NCBI RefSeq assembly: GCF_900116685.1
Contig: NZ_FPBL01000002.1
Coordinates: forward strand, 62,001-126,000
Length of the DNA: 64,000 nt
Source of the DNA: Nitrosomonas eutropha
GTDB taxonomy: Bacteria > Pseudomonadota > Gammaproteobacteria > Burkholderiales > Nitrosomonadaceae
Direction of reading: 5' to 3'
Every line of letters starts with the position of its first letter. Within the stretch, counting starts at the first letter, position 1. A program made the position numbers and the translations under genes. The notes below the pieces were generated by a model. The model had not been told where the DNA came from. It searched no databases and saw nothing but the letters and a program-made list of their open reading frames with translations. Positions 49,279 through 60,323 of the stretch are shown here, in pieces.

Positions 49279-49716
49279 CTACTTACTTTCATCCCGCCAT
49301 TTCCATTTTAGCCAGACACGCAGTCTCCTGAAGCTGTCTGCATCGATACTGTCCGGCAAGATGACCACTGTGCGATACCGGTACGTTTGCTCCATTTTCA
49401 AGCAGAGTACAGTCATATAGGGGGCGACAAAGGTGCTGGCGTCGATGACGGTATTAATGGACTTTCCTGCGCAAGTTTCTATTTTGCAGTGATTTCTTCC
49501 AGTCAAATGCAGTGTCATGATGGATTGCGGAAAGGCAAGCCGGGCATAGCGCTGCAGGTAATAATAGAGACTGCCTGCCAGCAGCAAGGTGATCATAATC
49601 TTCACCACCACAGGCAGTGCCAATGGCCAGAACACACCGGCTGCCGTACAATGCGCAAGACTCAGCAACATCGCCAGCTGTCTGGAAGGTTGCAGCTGAA
49701 TTGACAGTGCATTCAC
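49279..49716 (-). CDS. YgfX-family membrane protein
   Basis: About 145 aa if started at the GTG at 49716 (VNALSIQLQPSRQ). The open frame extends further upstream, but that part is antisense to ygfZ and lacks family character. Two adjacent membrane helices (about residues 16-55) and the C-terminal DSIDADSFRRLRVWLKW motif identify YgfX (CptA-like). Relatives are linked to SdhE/flavinylation or to cell-division inhibition. Divergent from ygfZ, a usual arrangement. The exact start is uncertain. Confidence 0.7.
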   Translation of the reverse strand: MNALSIQLQPSRQLAMLLSLAHCTAAGVFWPLALPVVVKIMITLLLAGSLYYYLQRYARLAFPQSIMTLHLTGRNHCKIETCAGKSINTVIDASTFVAPYMTVLCLKMEQTYRYRTVVILPDSIDADSFRRLRVWLKWKWRDESK

Positions 49717-49761
49717 CGATTGATTATTTATATCACCCAACGTAATTTTCCCTTTCTTTCC

Positions 49762-50826
49762 ATGAACCCTGACTGGTTTACATTTCTGACAGGCCGTAAT
49801 GCCCATATCGAACAGAAGCGGGTGTTGCATTTTGGCCAACCCGATGTTGAATTGGCACAAGCAGAATCGGCATCGGTGCTGATTGACCTTTCCCACCTCG
49901 GTCTGATCCGCTTTTCTGGCGAAGAGGCACAAAAATTCTTGCAGGGGCAGGTAAGCTGTGATGTTCACACCACTGATTCCGGCAAAGCCACTTATGGCGG
50001 CTACTGTACGCCCAAAGGTCGCCTGCTGAGCAGCTTTTTGCTATGGCAGGACATTTCCGATTACAGCTACCTGATGCAGCTCCCGGCAGAGTTGACGGAA
50101 GTTATTGCTAAACGACTAAAAATGTTTGTACTGCGGGCGAAGGTGGTTATTCAGGATCATACCGATGATTGCATTCGTATTGGTGTTGCCGGCAAGCATG
50201 CTCACACATTGCTGCAAGATACGCTGTCGGAAACGGCTCTCTCCATCGCACCATTGGCTGTAACGTCCATTCCGGGCGGGCAGGTAATTTGTCACAGTGA
50301 GAACCGGTTTGAAATTCTGATATCCCCAGCCCACGCACCTGCATTATGGAAGCAACTAAGCAGTCAAGCACGTTGCGTGGGGGCTGCTACTTGGGACTGG
50401 CTGGAAATTCAGGAAGGAGTCCCGGCAATTTTCAAAGCCACCCAAGAGCAGTTCATCCCGCAAATGATCAATCTGGATGCGATTGGCGGAGTCAATTTCA
50501 AAAAAGGATGTTATCCCGGCCAGGAAATCGTTGCCCGCACGCAATACCTTGGCAAGGTGAAGCGCCGCATGTATCGAGCCCATCTGGATTCAGATTCATT
50601 CCTGGAGATTGCGGCAGGTGATAACCTGTTCAGTGCAGATACTGGTGGCCAGGCATGTGGAATGATCGTTAATACTGCCCCTGCCCCTGTTGGAGGCGTT
50701 GATGTACTGGCAGTAATTCAGGTCAGCAGCGTAGCAGCCAATCCCATCCACTGCAAAACACCGGATGGCCCGCAGTTAGCCATCCATTCGCTTCCTTATT
50801 CAATACCTGATCAGCACACCCATTAA
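49762..50826 (+). CDS. ygfZ: YgfZ folate-binding Fe-S protein maturation factor
   Basis: 354 aa from the ATG at 49762 (MNPDWFTFLTGRNAHIE). GcvT-like tetrahydrofolate fold with the hallmark KGCYPGQEIVARTQY at about residue 245, containing the conserved Cys. YgfZ supports maturation or repair of certain 4Fe-4S enzymes such as MiaB, so it complements the suf operon in this window. No strong ribosome site is visible before this ATG. Confidence 0.93.
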   Translation: MNPDWFTFLTGRNAHIEQKRVLHFGQPDVELAQAESASVLIDLSHLGLIRFSGEEAQKFLQGQVSCDVHTTDSGKATYGGYCTPKGRLLSSFLLWQDISDYSYLMQLPAELTEVIAKRLKMFVLRAKVVIQDHTDDCIRIGVAGKHAHTLLQDTLSETALSIAPLAVTSIPGGQVICHSENRFEILISPAHAPALWKQLSSQARCVGAATWDWLEIQEGVPAIFKATQEQFIPQMINLDAIGGVNFKKGCYPGQEIVARTQYLGKVKRRMYRAHLDSDSFLEIAAGDNLFSADTGGQACGMIVNTAPAPVGGVDVLAVIQVSSVAANPIHCKTPDGPQLAIHSLPYSIPDQHTH

Positions 50827-50844
50827 GCAGAAGACAACAGCAAT

Positions 50845-51504
50845 TTAATCAGTCTTACCGTTATGCGTCAGTAACTGCACGATGTCGGTATGCCCGCGTT
50901 TCTGGGCCCAGGCCAGTGCCGTGCCGTCAGCCTCGTTTCTAACTGAAACATCTGCGCCATGTTTCAGCAGCAGGTCAACGGTATCGTAATAATTGCCACG
51001 TGCAGCCATCATCAGTGCCGTCGTGCCGTTATCCGTGGTGGCATTAATTCTTGCGCCATAGTCCAATAGAAATTCAACGATCTGCTTATAGCCTTTACTG
51101 GCCGCATAAATCAGCGGATTCCAGCCATCATGATCAATTTTTGCACCCTTTGCATAAAGTTGTTTGATCAGATCAAGCTGCCCGTAATAGCTCGCCAACA
51201 TAGTGGCCGTTTCACCATATTTGTTTTGCAGATTAGGATTCGCGCCTGCCTCCAGCAGTAACCTACCCATCTCCGAATTTTTGTTGCGGGCAGCCAGCAT
51301 CAGTGCTGTTTCACCATGCAGATCACGCACATCCGGGTTCGCATCTTCCTCCAGCAAGTTTTTAATGCGATGGGTTTTATTGTTCTCTACCGCCGAGATC
51401 AAGTCCTCATCCGCACCAGCGTAAGCAGGCAAATACAGGCAGAAAGCACACAACAGGGTGATGACTGATGCAATACTCCATTGATTCCACAAAGATTTGT
51501 TCAT
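50845..51504 (-). CDS. Exported ankyrin-repeat protein
   Basis: 219 aa. Signal peptide about residues 1-29 (ends PAYAG), then five or more ankyrin repeats with the family pattern (HGETALMLAARNKNSEMGRLLLEAGANPN; YGETATMLASYYGQLD; DNGTTALMMAARG; RGHTDIVQLL). A periplasmic protein-protein interaction role is likely; the partner is unknown. Starts 1 bp after the tatD stop, so the two are co-transcribed. Confidence 0.88.
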   Translation of the reverse strand: MNKSLWNQWSIASVITLLCAFCLYLPAYAGADEDLISAVENNKTHRIKNLLEEDANPDVRDLHGETALMLAARNKNSEMGRLLLEAGANPNLQNKYGETATMLASYYGQLDLIKQLYAKGAKIDHDGWNPLIYAASKGYKQIVEFLLDYGARINATTDNGTTALMMAARGNYYDTVDLLLKHGADVSVRNEADGTALAWAQKRGHTDIVQLLTHNGKTD

Positions 51505-51505
51505 C

Positions 51506-52270
51506 TCAGGCCACCTTGAACAAGTTGAAGAAGTTATTGGTTGTTACCGCAGCAATTTCAGCAACATCCGTTTCACGCAACCGGGCGATTTCCTCGGCAA
51601 CATGCCGGACAAATGCGGGTTGATTAGTTTCGCCTCGATGAGGAACGGGCGCAAGGTAAGGGGAATCCGTCTCGATCAGCATCCTGTCGGCTGGCACTTT
51701 CTTTGCCACCTCTTTAATGATTGCCGCATTCTTGAATGTCACAATCCCGGAGAACGAGATGTAAAAATTCAAATCGAGCGCACGCTGGGCGATTTCCCAG
51801 GATTCAGTAAAGCAGTGCATCACACCACCGATTTGATCTGCCCCCTCTTCTTTCATGATACGCAACGTATCCTCAGCCGCTGCGCGGGTATGGATAATCA
51901 GCGGTTTGTCGCATTGCCTGGCAGCACGAATATGCCGCCGAAACCGTTCACGTTGCCATTCAAGATCACCTTGCAGCCGGAAATAATCCAGTCCAGTTTC
52001 TCCCAGCGCAACCACCTTGTCGTGATTTGCCAGTTCCAGCAACTGTTCAACTTCGGGTTCTACCGTATCTTCGTAGTCGGGATGCACGCCTACCGAAGCA
52101 AACAGATTTGGATGTGATTCAGCCAGTGCGCGCACGCGCGGAAAATTTTCCAGATTAACTGCAACACATAAAGCATGCGTGACCTGACTGGCTTGCATAT
52201 TCGCCAGCAGCCTATCCAGGTTACTGGCCAGATCAGGAAAATCAAGGTGACAATGAGAATCAACAAACAT
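51506..52270 (-). CDS. tatD: TatD-family metal-dependent DNase
   Basis: 254 aa. Metal-binding motifs VDSHCHLDFPDL at the N-terminus, GETGLDYFR, IIHTRAA, GVMHCFTESWE and ETDSPYLAPVPHRGETNQP are all present. It is a cytosolic 3'-5' exonuclease/deoxyribonuclease linked to DNA repair. It is the first gene of a pair with the ankyrin gene. Confidence 0.94.
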   Translation of the reverse strand: MFVDSHCHLDFPDLASNLDRLLANMQASQVTHALCVAVNLENFPRVRALAESHPNLFASVGVHPDYEDTVEPEVEQLLELANHDKVVALGETGLDYFRLQGDLEWQRERFRRHIRAARQCDKPLIIHTRAAAEDTLRIMKEEGADQIGGVMHCFTESWEIAQRALDLNFYISFSGIVTFKNAAIIKEVAKKVPADRMLIETDSPYLAPVPHRGETNQPAFVRHVAEEIARLRETDVAEIAAVTTNNFFNLFKVA

Positions 52271-52337
52271 AAGATTTACGCATCAGTTTGATTTTATATT
52301 CAAGCAACAAGACTGGAAAAGCCTAAATAACTCCCGT

Positions 52338-52820
52338 TTAAGATTCAGGAACTTCGCCCACCAAATTAAATCTGAAATCCGCTTTGCTTACATCAGCCCA
52401 ACAGTTAGGGGTTTCAAACAAACGGATATGTTCCAGCTCCAATCTGCCCGCATATCTGTTCTGGAATGTGCGATGCAAGCTGTCAAAAGCGATCAGTGCA
52501 AGATTTTCTGCGGTAGGCTGTACTTCCAGTACAACTGTTTTGTGATCATCCATTGATTGCAAAAATTCCAGCACGCGGGTATCACCGGCATACACCAGAA
52601 AAGCATGATCCCACTGATCCACCAGGGTTTCCAGAATAATGCGTTTGATATCTGAGAAATCCATGACCATACCTTGCTCTGGCGCTCCGGCATCAGTGAT
52701 AATGCTCCCCCAAATCGTAACTTCCAGCACATAGCGGTGCCCGTGCAGATTGCGGCATTGGCTCCGGTGGGTGGAGATGCGGTGACCCGCATCAAACTCG
52801 AATTTTCGTGTAATCAACAT
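52338..52820 (-). CDS. queD: 6-carboxy/6-pyruvoyl tetrahydropterin synthase family protein (QueD-like)
   Basis: 160 aa from the ATG at 52820; a GTG at 52850 is possible but not needed. Zinc ligands are in FDAGHRI and NLHGHRY, the catalytic region is WDHAFLV, and PTAENLALIAFD is conserved. Probably makes 6-carboxy-tetrahydropterin in queuosine/7-deazaguanine synthesis, although members with pyruvoyl activity look alike. It is head to head with the radical SAM gene, with their start codons almost touching. Confidence 0.85.
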   Translation of the reverse strand: MLITRKFEFDAGHRISTHRSQCRNLHGHRYVLEVTIWGSIITDAGAPEQGMVMDFSDIKRIILETLVDQWDHAFLVYAGDTRVLEFLQSMDDHKTVVLEVQPTAENLALIAFDSLHRTFQNRYAGRLELEHIRLFETPNCWADVSKADFRFNLVGEVPES

Positions 52821-52821
52821 C

Positions 52822-53697
52822 TTGGGAATTATAACATTGCCACCTGCCACCGGACGATTAAGCCAGAATAATCACAGCCGTGACAGCGCCGGTTTGACCT
52901 ATGTCTATCCGGTCATTTCTCGTCGTGCTGGTGGAATATCCATCGGTATCAATCTCAATCCCAACAATGCTTGCAACTGGCGCTGCATTTACTGCCAGGT
53001 ACCCAATCTCAAGCGCGGCGCAGCCCCTGCCATTGATTTGATCAAACTGGAGCAGGAGTTGCGTACTTTTCTGTATGAACTGCTATTTGGAAATTTCATG
53101 CAAGAGAGCGTTCCGCCGGAAGCCAGAGTAATCAAAGATATCGCCTTATCTGGCAATGGCGAGCCGACCAACGCTCAGGAATTTGAGCAGATCATTGAGA
53201 TCATTGGCAGGACAAAAGCTGATTTCCCTCTGCCGGAAAAACTTAAGCTGGTACTCATCACTAACGGCAGTTTGATTAACCGGATTGTGGTACAAAAGGG
53301 CCTGCGCCGGATGGCTGAGCTCAATGGAGAAGTCTGGTTCAAGCTGGACAGTGTTACGCAAGCCGGGCGCTTGCGCATCAATAACACCCGGGCAAGTTTG
53401 CAGCGTATACGCGATAATCTGCGAATTGCAGCCTCACTCTGCCCGATCTGGCTTCAAACCTGTATATTCAAACTGAATGGTGTACATCCTGACAAAGCAG
53501 AAACCGATGCTTATATCTACTTCGTTCATACGCTGTTACAGGAAGGAACCCGAATCCAGGGAGTATTGCTTTACACCCTGGCGCGCCCTGCCTTGCAGCC
53601 GGAAGCTACCATCCTCTCAAAAGCAGATTCGGACTGGATGGAAGCCTTCGCTGACAAAATCAGGGCGCTTGGTATACAGGTAAAAACAACTGCTTAA
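52822..53697 (+). CDS. Radical SAM protein
   Basis: 291 aa at most; TTG start at 52822 or the TTG at 52837 (LPPATGRLSQN). The radical SAM cluster motif is CNWRCIYC in GINLNPNNACNWRCIYCQV, and SGNGEPT is a SAM-binding motif. The family (YVYPVISRRAGGISIGIN) is widespread in betaproteobacteria without an assigned reaction that I can name. Its divergence from queD, with only 1 bp between nominal starts, hints at shared control; a link to 7-deazaguanine synthesis is only a guess, and it is not QueE by sequence. Confidence 0.8.
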   Translation: MGIITLPPATGRLSQNNHSRDSAGLTYVYPVISRRAGGISIGINLNPNNACNWRCIYCQVPNLKRGAAPAIDLIKLEQELRTFLYELLFGNFMQESVPPEARVIKDIALSGNGEPTNAQEFEQIIEIIGRTKADFPLPEKLKLVLITNGSLINRIVVQKGLRRMAELNGEVWFKLDSVTQAGRLRINNTRASLQRIRDNLRIAASLCPIWLQTCIFKLNGVHPDKAETDAYIYFVHTLLQEGTRIQGVLLYTLARPALQPEATILSKADSDWMEAFADKIRALGIQVKTTA

Positions 53698-53726
53698 GAA
53701 CAGAAACAGTTCGAAGAAAATCAAAC

Positions 53727-54014
53727 TTACTTCAATTGTTTGGCTGATTTTCTAAGATTCTTATACAGATCAGGGTGTTGGGTCTTCAGCATTGCTGCGA
53801 TGAGGAGATCATCTCTTTTTATTCTGGTCAGATCAACGTGCTCAATATGAACCAACCTTAGTAACTCCCTCACTGCCTTCGGCATTTCCCGGCCACTTTC
53901 ATAACGCGAACCACCACTCTGGGTCACGCCTACCTTGCTCCAGAATTCCTGTTGATTCAATCCCAGTTTCTGACGTATTTCTTTCGGGTTAGGTATGCTC
54001 TTAAAAAGTTTCAT
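53727..54014 (-). CDS. Small helix-turn-helix (XRE-type) regulator
   Basis: 95 aa. HTH at residues about 11-40 (IRQKLGLNQQEFWSKVGVTQSGGSRYESG), followed by a short helical tail. It converges on the radical SAM gene. There is no toxin-like partner next to it, so an antitoxin role is not supported. Target unknown. Confidence 0.8.
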   Translation of the reverse strand: MKLFKSIPNPKEIRQKLGLNQQEFWSKVGVTQSGGSRYESGREMPKAVRELLRLVHIEHVDLTRIKRDDLLIAAMLKTQHPDLYKNLRKSAKQLK

Positions 54015-54424
54015 TTTATTTTCTTTCAGGATATCAAAAATATAAGTAGTGATTCAGTGCAATATCATATTTTTGTTATCGTCATAAAAAGATCTGACTT
54101 AAGCTTGTCCATTCATTCATTAAGAATATTTTTACCCGTCTTTTTTATCCTTTAAGCATGATCCCGGACAAAATACTTATTCTGCAAGGATAAAATTATC
54201 AATCTAAAATTAATCTTATGGAATAAAGCAGCTTGAAGGAAAACCGTTGTATCACGGTTATTGCTTATATCCGGCATGAGAGTGGAATATCGCGATAAAA
54301 GTTCGCTGGGGCTGTAGGTGCTACGCGATTATTCCCAAAAAATCAGGAAACAATTTACCGGGAAAATAAACCGAGCTTCTTTATTACCAATAACATGACA
54401 TGAAAGCCCTGATCGAGCGGAATT
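54015..54424. other. Intergenic, no gene seen
   Basis: 410 bp, AT-rich. The only structure noted is an AACCGT / ACGGTT hairpin near 54241-54258. The right end carries the 3' region of the CDF exporter transcript. Confidence 0.4.
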
Positions 54425-55381
54425 TTATCGGTGCTCACGATCAAGCTGTCCGGGTGGATCAATTTGTACAGTAACATGATCAATGGCATAACGTTCCTGC
54501 AACCAGGACGATACCAAAGGGGGTAGAGAAAGCGGATCAACACCACGAGCAGGACTGACATGAACCGTTGCGATAGTGGTTTCATCCGCCAAAATCCAGG
54601 CATGAAAATGCCCGGCTTCCTCAATTTCCGGCAATTGTGCCAAGCAGTTCTCTACCACTCGTGTATCCATACCACGAGGAACAACCTGCAGCAGCACATG
54701 TACCGAATCCTTGACCAGCACCCAGGCAGAACGGATGATCAGCAAGGCAACAAGTACCGACAGGATCGGGTCAAGAATCGTCCAGCCAGTAAACATAATG
54801 CCAACAGCCGCTGCAACCGCCCCTGCTGACCCAAGCAAATCGCCAATCATGTGCAACAAGGCACCGCGCAGGTTGCCATCTTCCTTGTTACCTGACCACA
54901 AAACCCATGCCCCGACCAGATTTACAACCAGGCCAATCACAGCCACTATCAACATGGGCCCAGCCAAAATCTCCGTTGGTGTATGCATCCGTCCGATTGC
55001 TTCCAGGATGATCCAGGCTACCAGAAGCAGCAAGGTCACACCGTTGGCCAAAGCTGCCAGTACACGCACGCGGTGAAAACCATAAGTTCTCGTACCATCA
55101 GCCGGTCGTCTGGCAATGCGATAAGCTACCAGCGCCAGCAACAGTGCGGCCGCATCCGAGATCATGTGACCTGAATCAGCGATCAGCGCCAGCGATCCGG
55201 ACAGCCAGCCGCCGATTGCCTGTATCAGCGCATAACCAGCAGTAAAAAAGAAGACAAACCGAATGCGGCGCTCGTTACCAGCTGTGATGACCTGTTTGTG
55301 ATTATGGTCATGGCTGCCATCCCGATCATCATGACCATCCTTGCCATGCTCACGATGCGAGTGAGGCTGTGGAGCAGTCAC
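54425..55381 (-). CDS. CDF-family cation exporter (CzcD/ZitB-like)
   Basis: 318 aa. His/Asp-rich cytosolic N-terminus (HSHREHGKDGHDDRDGSHDHNH), six membrane helices with metal sites LIADSGHMISDA (helix 2) and HMIGDLLGSAG (helix 5), and a C-terminal ferredoxin-like domain (ETTIATVHVSP). Exports Zn(II) or a similar divalent ion by proton antiport. It starts 24 bp after the copA stop on the same strand, so the two form a metal-resistance operon. Confidence 0.92.
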   Translation of the reverse strand: MTAPQPHSHREHGKDGHDDRDGSHDHNHKQVITAGNERRIRFVFFFTAGYALIQAIGGWLSGSLALIADSGHMISDAAALLLALVAYRIARRPADGTRTYGFHRVRVLAALANGVTLLLLVAWIILEAIGRMHTPTEILAGPMLIVAVIGLVVNLVGAWVLWSGNKEDGNLRGALLHMIGDLLGSAGAVAAAVGIMFTGWTILDPILSVLVALLIIRSAWVLVKDSVHVLLQVVPRGMDTRVVENCLAQLPEIEEAGHFHAWILADETTIATVHVSPARGVDPLSLPPLVSSWLQERYAIDHVTVQIDPPGQLDREHR

Positions 55382-55405
55382 AGGTTATTTTTCCAACCGG
55401 AGATC

Positions 55406-57895
55406 TTACGAAACAACTAGTGGAGGCGGCTGGAACCGACGCAAGCGCAGTGCGTTGCCCAACACAAACACACTCGACATTGCCATGGCACCTGCCGCAA
55501 ATATCGGCGACAACAACAAACCCAGAGTGGGATACAGCGCACCTGCCGCCAAGGGAATCAGAGCGGTATTATAGGCAAACGCCCAGAACAGATTCTGGCG
55601 GATATTGGTAATAGTTGCTTTCGATAGCGCAATCGCATTGGGTACAGCTTGCAAATTACCGGACATCAGCACCACATCAGCCGATTCCATCGCGATATCG
55701 GTACCGGTACCAATCGCCAGGCCAACATCAGCCTCGGCCAGCGCCGGCGCATCGTTAATCCCGTCACCGATGAACGCTACTCGCCCGTAGGTGACTTTCA
55801 GACGACGCACCACCTCGACCTTTCCTTCAGGCAACACTTCGGCCACTACGTCATCGATACCCAGTTGTCTGGCAATTGCCTGTGCAGTACGTGCGTTATC
55901 ACCGGTGATCATCGCTACCTTAAGGCCTAATTGATGCAGTGCCGCAATCGCTGCAGGTGTGCTGGATTTGATTGGATCTGCAACCGCCACAATGCTGGCC
56001 AGTTGACCATCGACAGCGGCATAAAGCGGTGTCTTGCCTTCATTCCCCAGACGTTCAGCTGTTTTGGCGAAACCCGTAACATCTATTCCCAGTTCACGCA
56101 TATAACGATCAGAACCCACTTTTACGCTGATACCCTCCACCGTGGCGCACGCGCCTCTGCCAGTGACGGATTCAAATTCAGTCAATGCCGGTAACGTAAT
56201 ACCCTCCTGTGTCGCTGCTTCGACGATGGCACGAGCAATTGGATGTTCCGAGCGCGATTCCACCGCCGCAACCTGTGCTAATACCTGATTGCGATCAAAG
56301 CCGGGCACAACTTCCAGATCAGTCAGTGCAGGCCGGCCTTCGGTCAGCGTACCAGTCTTGTCCACCGCCACAACCCGAGCATCCTTGAGCAATTGCAGCG
56401 CTTCACCTTTGCGAAACAGAATGCCCATCTCGGCACCGCGACCAATGCCAACCATGATGGAAGTCGGTGTAGCCAGCCCCATCGCACAAGGGCAAGCAAT
56501 AATCAGTACTGCCACCGCATTGACCAGCGCAAACGTCAGTGCCGGTGCAGGACCAAAAACCAGCCAGATCAGGAAGGTAATTACCGCAGCCAGCATGACA
56601 GCTGGTACAAACCACAGTGTCACCTTGTCCACCATTGCCTGAATGGGCAGTTTGGAACCCTGTGCCCGCTCAACCAGGCGGATGATCTGCGCCAGCATAG
56701 TTTGTCCGCCCACGGCAGTCGCACGTAATGTAAAAGCGCCTCGTTGATTGATGGTTCCGCCCACTACTTCGCTGCCAACCGTTTTTTCGACAGGAACAGG
56801 CTCGCCAGTAATCATGGATTCATCCACGAAACTGCGACCTTCCACTACTTCACCATCCACCGGTATACGCTCGCCAGGACGGACTTCAACGCTATCATCC
56901 AGTGCAACTTCGCCGATCGGTATATCAACAATGTTGCCATCCCGCAACACATGTGCCACTTTAGCTTGCAAACCAACTAGTCGCCTGATCGCTTCAGAAG
57001 TACGTCCCTTGGCGCGTGCTTCAAGAAAACGACCCAGTAAAATCAATGTAACGATGACGACTGCTGCTTCGTAATAGACGTTTACCGTGCCAGCGGGCAA
57101 AAGATCAGGCGCAAAGGTAGCAATCACGGAGTAACCGAATGCAGCAACCGTACCTACTGCCACCAGTGAATTCATGTCCGGTGCCAGCCGCAGCAGCGCT
57201 GGAAAACCTTTTTCATAGAAACGGCGACCCGGGAAGATCATCACCAGCATGGTCAATGCAAACTGCAGATACCAACTCTGCTGTATGCCGATAGTGGCCA
57301 TCACCCACTCATGCACAACGGGAATCAGGTGTGATCCCATCTCAATTACAAATACAGGCAATGTCAACGCACCAGCCAGAATCAGATCCCGCTTAAGTAG
57401 CGCGCGCTCTGCGTCCTTTTTGTCTGCCGCTTCATCGCTGGCCTGCGCCGTGGTATCCATGGCTCTGGCGGTAAAACCCGTGTTCACAATGGCATTGATC
57501 AGCGCATCAGTATCGGCCACCCCATGCACTGTGGCATGTTCCGTAGCCAGATTCACGGTTGCTTCCTGTACACCGGGCACAGCTTTGAGCGCCCGTTCGA
57601 TACGCCCCACACATGAAGCACATGTCATACCTTCCACTGCCAGCTCAATAGTGGTTGCAGGAACATCAAACCCCACTTTCTCAACTGCTTGAATCAATGC
57701 CATGCGATCAACCGGATTCGCAAGATGGATATCTGCGCGCTCGGTGGCCAGATTAACCGACACGTCACTCACCCCCTCAACCCTGGCCAGGGCTGCCTCC
57801 ACCCGGCCAACACAACTTGCACACGTCATACCCTCGATAGGCAGACTGATCGTTGCAGCGCCAGTTTGAACTTTACTATCATTTGATGCGCTCAT
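55406..57895 (-). CDS. copA: Copper-exporting P1B-type ATPase CopA
   Basis: 829 aa from the ATG at 57895 (GGGAAGC upstream); the open frame continues to a TTG at 57964. Two N-terminal HMA domains have GMTCASC (C25/C28 and C92/C95). The transport motif is CPC in [12 protein letters not shown], the phosphorylation site is DKTGTLTEG, the HP motif is SEHPIARA, and the hinge is [10 protein letters not shown]. It pumps Cu(I) out of the cytosol, important for ammonia oxidisers, whose copper demand is high. No CueR-like regulator is adjacent. A decayed copy of its first HMA domain lies at 42 kb. Confidence 0.95.
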   Translation of the reverse strand: MSASNDSKVQTGAATISLPIEGMTCASCVGRVEAALARVEGVSDVSVNLATERADIHLANPVDRMALIQAVEKVGFDVPATTIELAVEGMTCASCVGRIERALKAVPGVQEATVNLATEHATVHGVADTDALINAIVNTGFTARAMDTTAQASDEAADKKDAERALLKRDLILAGALTLPVFVIEMGSHLIPVVHEWVMATIGIQQSWYLQFALTMLVMIFPGRRFYEKGFPALLRLAPDMNSLVAVGTVAAFGYSVIATFAPDLLPAGTVNVYYEAAVVIVTLILLGRFLEARAKGRTSEAIRRLVGLQAKVAHVLRDGNIVDIPIGEVALDDSVEVRPGERIPVDGEVVEGRSFVDESMITGEPVPVEKTVGSEVVGGTINQRGAFTLRATAVGGQTMLAQIIRLVERAQGSKLPIQAMVDKVTLWFVPAVMLAAVITFLIWLVFGPAPALTFALVNAVAVLIIACPCAMGLATPTSIMVGIGRGAEMGILFRKGEALQLLKDARVVAVDKTGTLTEGRPALTDLEVVPGFDRNQVLAQVAAVESRSEHPIARAIVEAATQEGITLPALTEFESVTGRGACATVEGISVKVGSDRYMRELGIDVTGFAKTAERLGNEGKTPLYAAVDGQLASIVAVADPIKSSTPAAIAALHQLGLKVAMITGDNARTAQAIARQLGIDDVVAEVLPEGKVEVVRRLKVTYGRVAFIGDGINDAPALAEADVGLAIGTGTDIAMESADVVLMSGNLQAVPNAIALSKATITNIRQNLFWAFAYNTALIPLAAGALYPTLGLLLSPIFAAGAMAMSSVFVLGNALRLRRFQPPPLVVS

Positions 57896-58009
57896 ATTTT
57901 GCTTCCCGGAATCGATTTTCAATATACAAACAGGCCCTTTACCACCCTCTTTATATGAAGACAAACCCTAATTCGAATAAATTCCTGCTTTTATAAGAGG
58001 AATCTGCTG

Positions 58010-60202
58010 TCAAACCAGGATGATACCCGCCAGTGGCGGCAAGGTAATGATGATGGAATCAACCTGGCCAGACCATTGTTGCCCGGTTGGAATAATGTCC
58101 CCAGGATTACCGGTATTACTGCCGCCATAGTAAGTTGAATCGCTGTTGAATACTTCTTGGTATGTTCGGGATTCCGGTACGCCTACTTGGTAGCTGGTAC
58201 GTGGCACTGGTGTGAAATTCAGGATCACCAGCATGAATGATCCGTCTCTGGCGCGGCGCTGATAGCTGATGACAGATTGTTCCGAATCATGACAGTCAAT
58301 CCAGGAAAACCCTTCTGCAAAAAAATCCAGCTCATGCAACGCTGGTGTATCCCGGTAGAGATGATTCAGATTCTGCAACAGCATTTGTATACCACGATGC
58401 GGATCACGCTCCAGCAGATACCAGTCAAGTTCATGGCTAACCCGCCACTCACGTCCCTGAGCAAATTCATTGCCCATAAAATTGATTTTCTTGCCCGGGC
58501 AGGTCATCTGATAAGTAAACAGTAAACGCAAGTTAGCAAACATTTGCCAGGCATCTCCCGGCATCTTGTCCAACAGGGATTTTTTGCCATGTACCACTTC
58601 ATCATGTGAAAGCGGCAAAACGAAGTTTTCGGTATAGGCATAAAGCTGATTGAACGTCAGTTCATTGTGATGATAATGCCGGTGAATTGGATCCAGTTGC
58701 ATGTAATTCAGCGTATCGTTCATCCATCCCATGTTCCATTTCATGGAAAAACCCAGCCCACCCAGATAAGTCGGGCGGGATACCGCTGGCCAGGAGGTGG
58801 ATTCCTCGGCAAAAGTGAGCGCGCCGGAAAACTCACCATGTACCATCGTGTTCAGTTCACGCAAGAAATCAATTGCATCGAGATTCTCACGCCCGCCAAA
58901 ACGATTGGGCAGCCATTCTCCTTCTTTGCGCGAATAATCCAGATAGAGCATCGAGGCCACCGCATCCACGCGCAACCCGTCAATATGGAAAACGGACAGC
59001 CAGTAATGGGCGCTGGAAAGTAGAAAAGATTTCACCTCACTGCGTCCGTAATTGAAAATATACGTCCCCCAATCCTGGTGATAACCCAGGCGCGGATCTT
59101 CGTGCTCATACAGTGCCGTACCGTCAAACCGCGCCAATGAAAAACTGTCTTGTGGAAAATGTGCCGGTACCCAATCGAGAATCACCCCAATTCCGGCCTG
59201 ATGGCATCTATCCACAAAATGCATGAATGCTTCCGGATTACCATAGCGGCTGGTTGCTGCAAAATAACCTGTTGCCTGATATCCCCAGGATTCATCCAGC
59301 GGGTGTTCGGAAATTGGCAACAGCTCAACATGGGAATAACCCATCTCTTGCAGATAAGGAATCAGATGATCGGCTAATTCCTGATATGAATAGAAACCGC
59401 CATCCGGATGACGTTTCCATGAACCGACATGCAGCTCATAAATATTGACTGGCGCATGCAGCCAGTCCCATCCTGCGCGTTGCGCCATCCAATCATTATC
59501 CTGCCACGCATAACGGTTTTCAGCCGGCGTCAATGCGGCATTATTGGGGCGCAATTCATACCAGGTTGCATAAGGATCCGTTTTGAGCAGAATTTCCCCA
59601 GTGAGACGATTACGGATTTCATATTTATATAGCGTACCCTCGGGCAGATCCGGAATAAACAGTTCCCACACCCCACTGTGATCACGCGCAGCCATAGGGC
59701 ATACCCTGCCATCCCAGTGATTGAAATCCCCAACGACACTGACTCGCTCGGCATTGGGTGCCCATACAGCAAAACGTGTGCCCGTAACGCCTTGATTTTT
59801 TACCTGATGAGCACCCAGCATGTGGTATGCCTGGAGCAGGCGCCCTTCATTGAACAGATACAGATCATGTCCCGAAATCTGTACTGAAAAGGCATACGGA
59901 TCATGGCGTTCCTCAATCATCCCGGTTTCCGCATGTTCCAGACGTAGCAAATAGGGACGCGCAACAGCTTCCCCTTTCCATTCGAAAATACCCGCATCGT
60001 GTGCACACTCCATTGCCTGAAAGCCGGATGAAGTCTGCAGCCATACCCGTGACATATACGGCTGAAACACTCGAACCAGCTCACCGTCCGGAACAGAATG
60101 TATCCCCAGATAAGAACCGGGGTCGTGCAGCCTCGCGGCCAGCAGCAATGATTGCGCAGAATCACCTGCTAAATATTGGGATGGAAAAGGCAAAGATTTC
60201 AT
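58010..60202 (-). CDS. glgB: 1,4-alpha-glucan branching enzyme
   Basis: 730 aa, GH13 enzyme with two N-terminal beta-sandwich modules (CBM48 about 130-220: [25 protein letters not shown]). Catalytic conserved regions are [20 protein letters not shown] (nucleophile Asp), FAEESTSW (acid Glu) and [10 protein letters not shown]. It introduces alpha-1,6 branches into glycogen. Divergent from glgC, so both could be driven from the 122-bp interval. Confidence 0.95.
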   Translation of the reverse strand: MKSLPFPSQYLAGDSAQSLLLAARLHDPGSYLGIHSVPDGELVRVFQPYMSRVWLQTSSGFQAMECAHDAGIFEWKGEAVARPYLLRLEHAETGMIEERHDPYAFSVQISGHDLYLFNEGRLLQAYHMLGAHQVKNQGVTGTRFAVWAPNAERVSVVGDFNHWDGRVCPMAARDHSGVWELFIPDLPEGTLYKYEIRNRLTGEILLKTDPYATWYELRPNNAALTPAENRYAWQDNDWMAQRAGWDWLHAPVNIYELHVGSWKRHPDGGFYSYQELADHLIPYLQEMGYSHVELLPISEHPLDESWGYQATGYFAATSRYGNPEAFMHFVDRCHQAGIGVILDWVPAHFPQDSFSLARFDGTALYEHEDPRLGYHQDWGTYIFNYGRSEVKSFLLSSAHYWLSVFHIDGLRVDAVASMLYLDYSRKEGEWLPNRFGGRENLDAIDFLRELNTMVHGEFSGALTFAEESTSWPAVSRPTYLGGLGFSMKWNMGWMNDTLNYMQLDPIHRHYHHNELTFNQLYAYTENFVLPLSHDEVVHGKKSLLDKMPGDAWQMFANLRLLFTYQMTCPGKKINFMGNEFAQGREWRVSHELDWYLLERDPHRGIQMLLQNLNHLYRDTPALHELDFFAEGFSWIDCHDSEQSVISYQRRARDGSFMLVILNFTPVPRTSYQVGVPESRTYQEVFNSDSTYYGGSNTGNPGDIIPTGQQWSGQVDSIIITLPPLAGIILV

Positions 60203-60323
60203 TGGTATGGGCTCGCTATCACCTGCAACGCCGGCTGGTAATGGTTATTCGGATCAAGTAAGATAAACACAGAAAATACAGGGTATGCGGTTTTTTTAAA
60301 CACTGCAAATCAGTGAGGTAACC

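Noticed and set aside
49717..49968. N-terminal extension of the YgfX frame
   Set aside because: It is antisense to the ygfZ start and Cys/Lys-rich without family similarity, so it is treated as a chance open frame.
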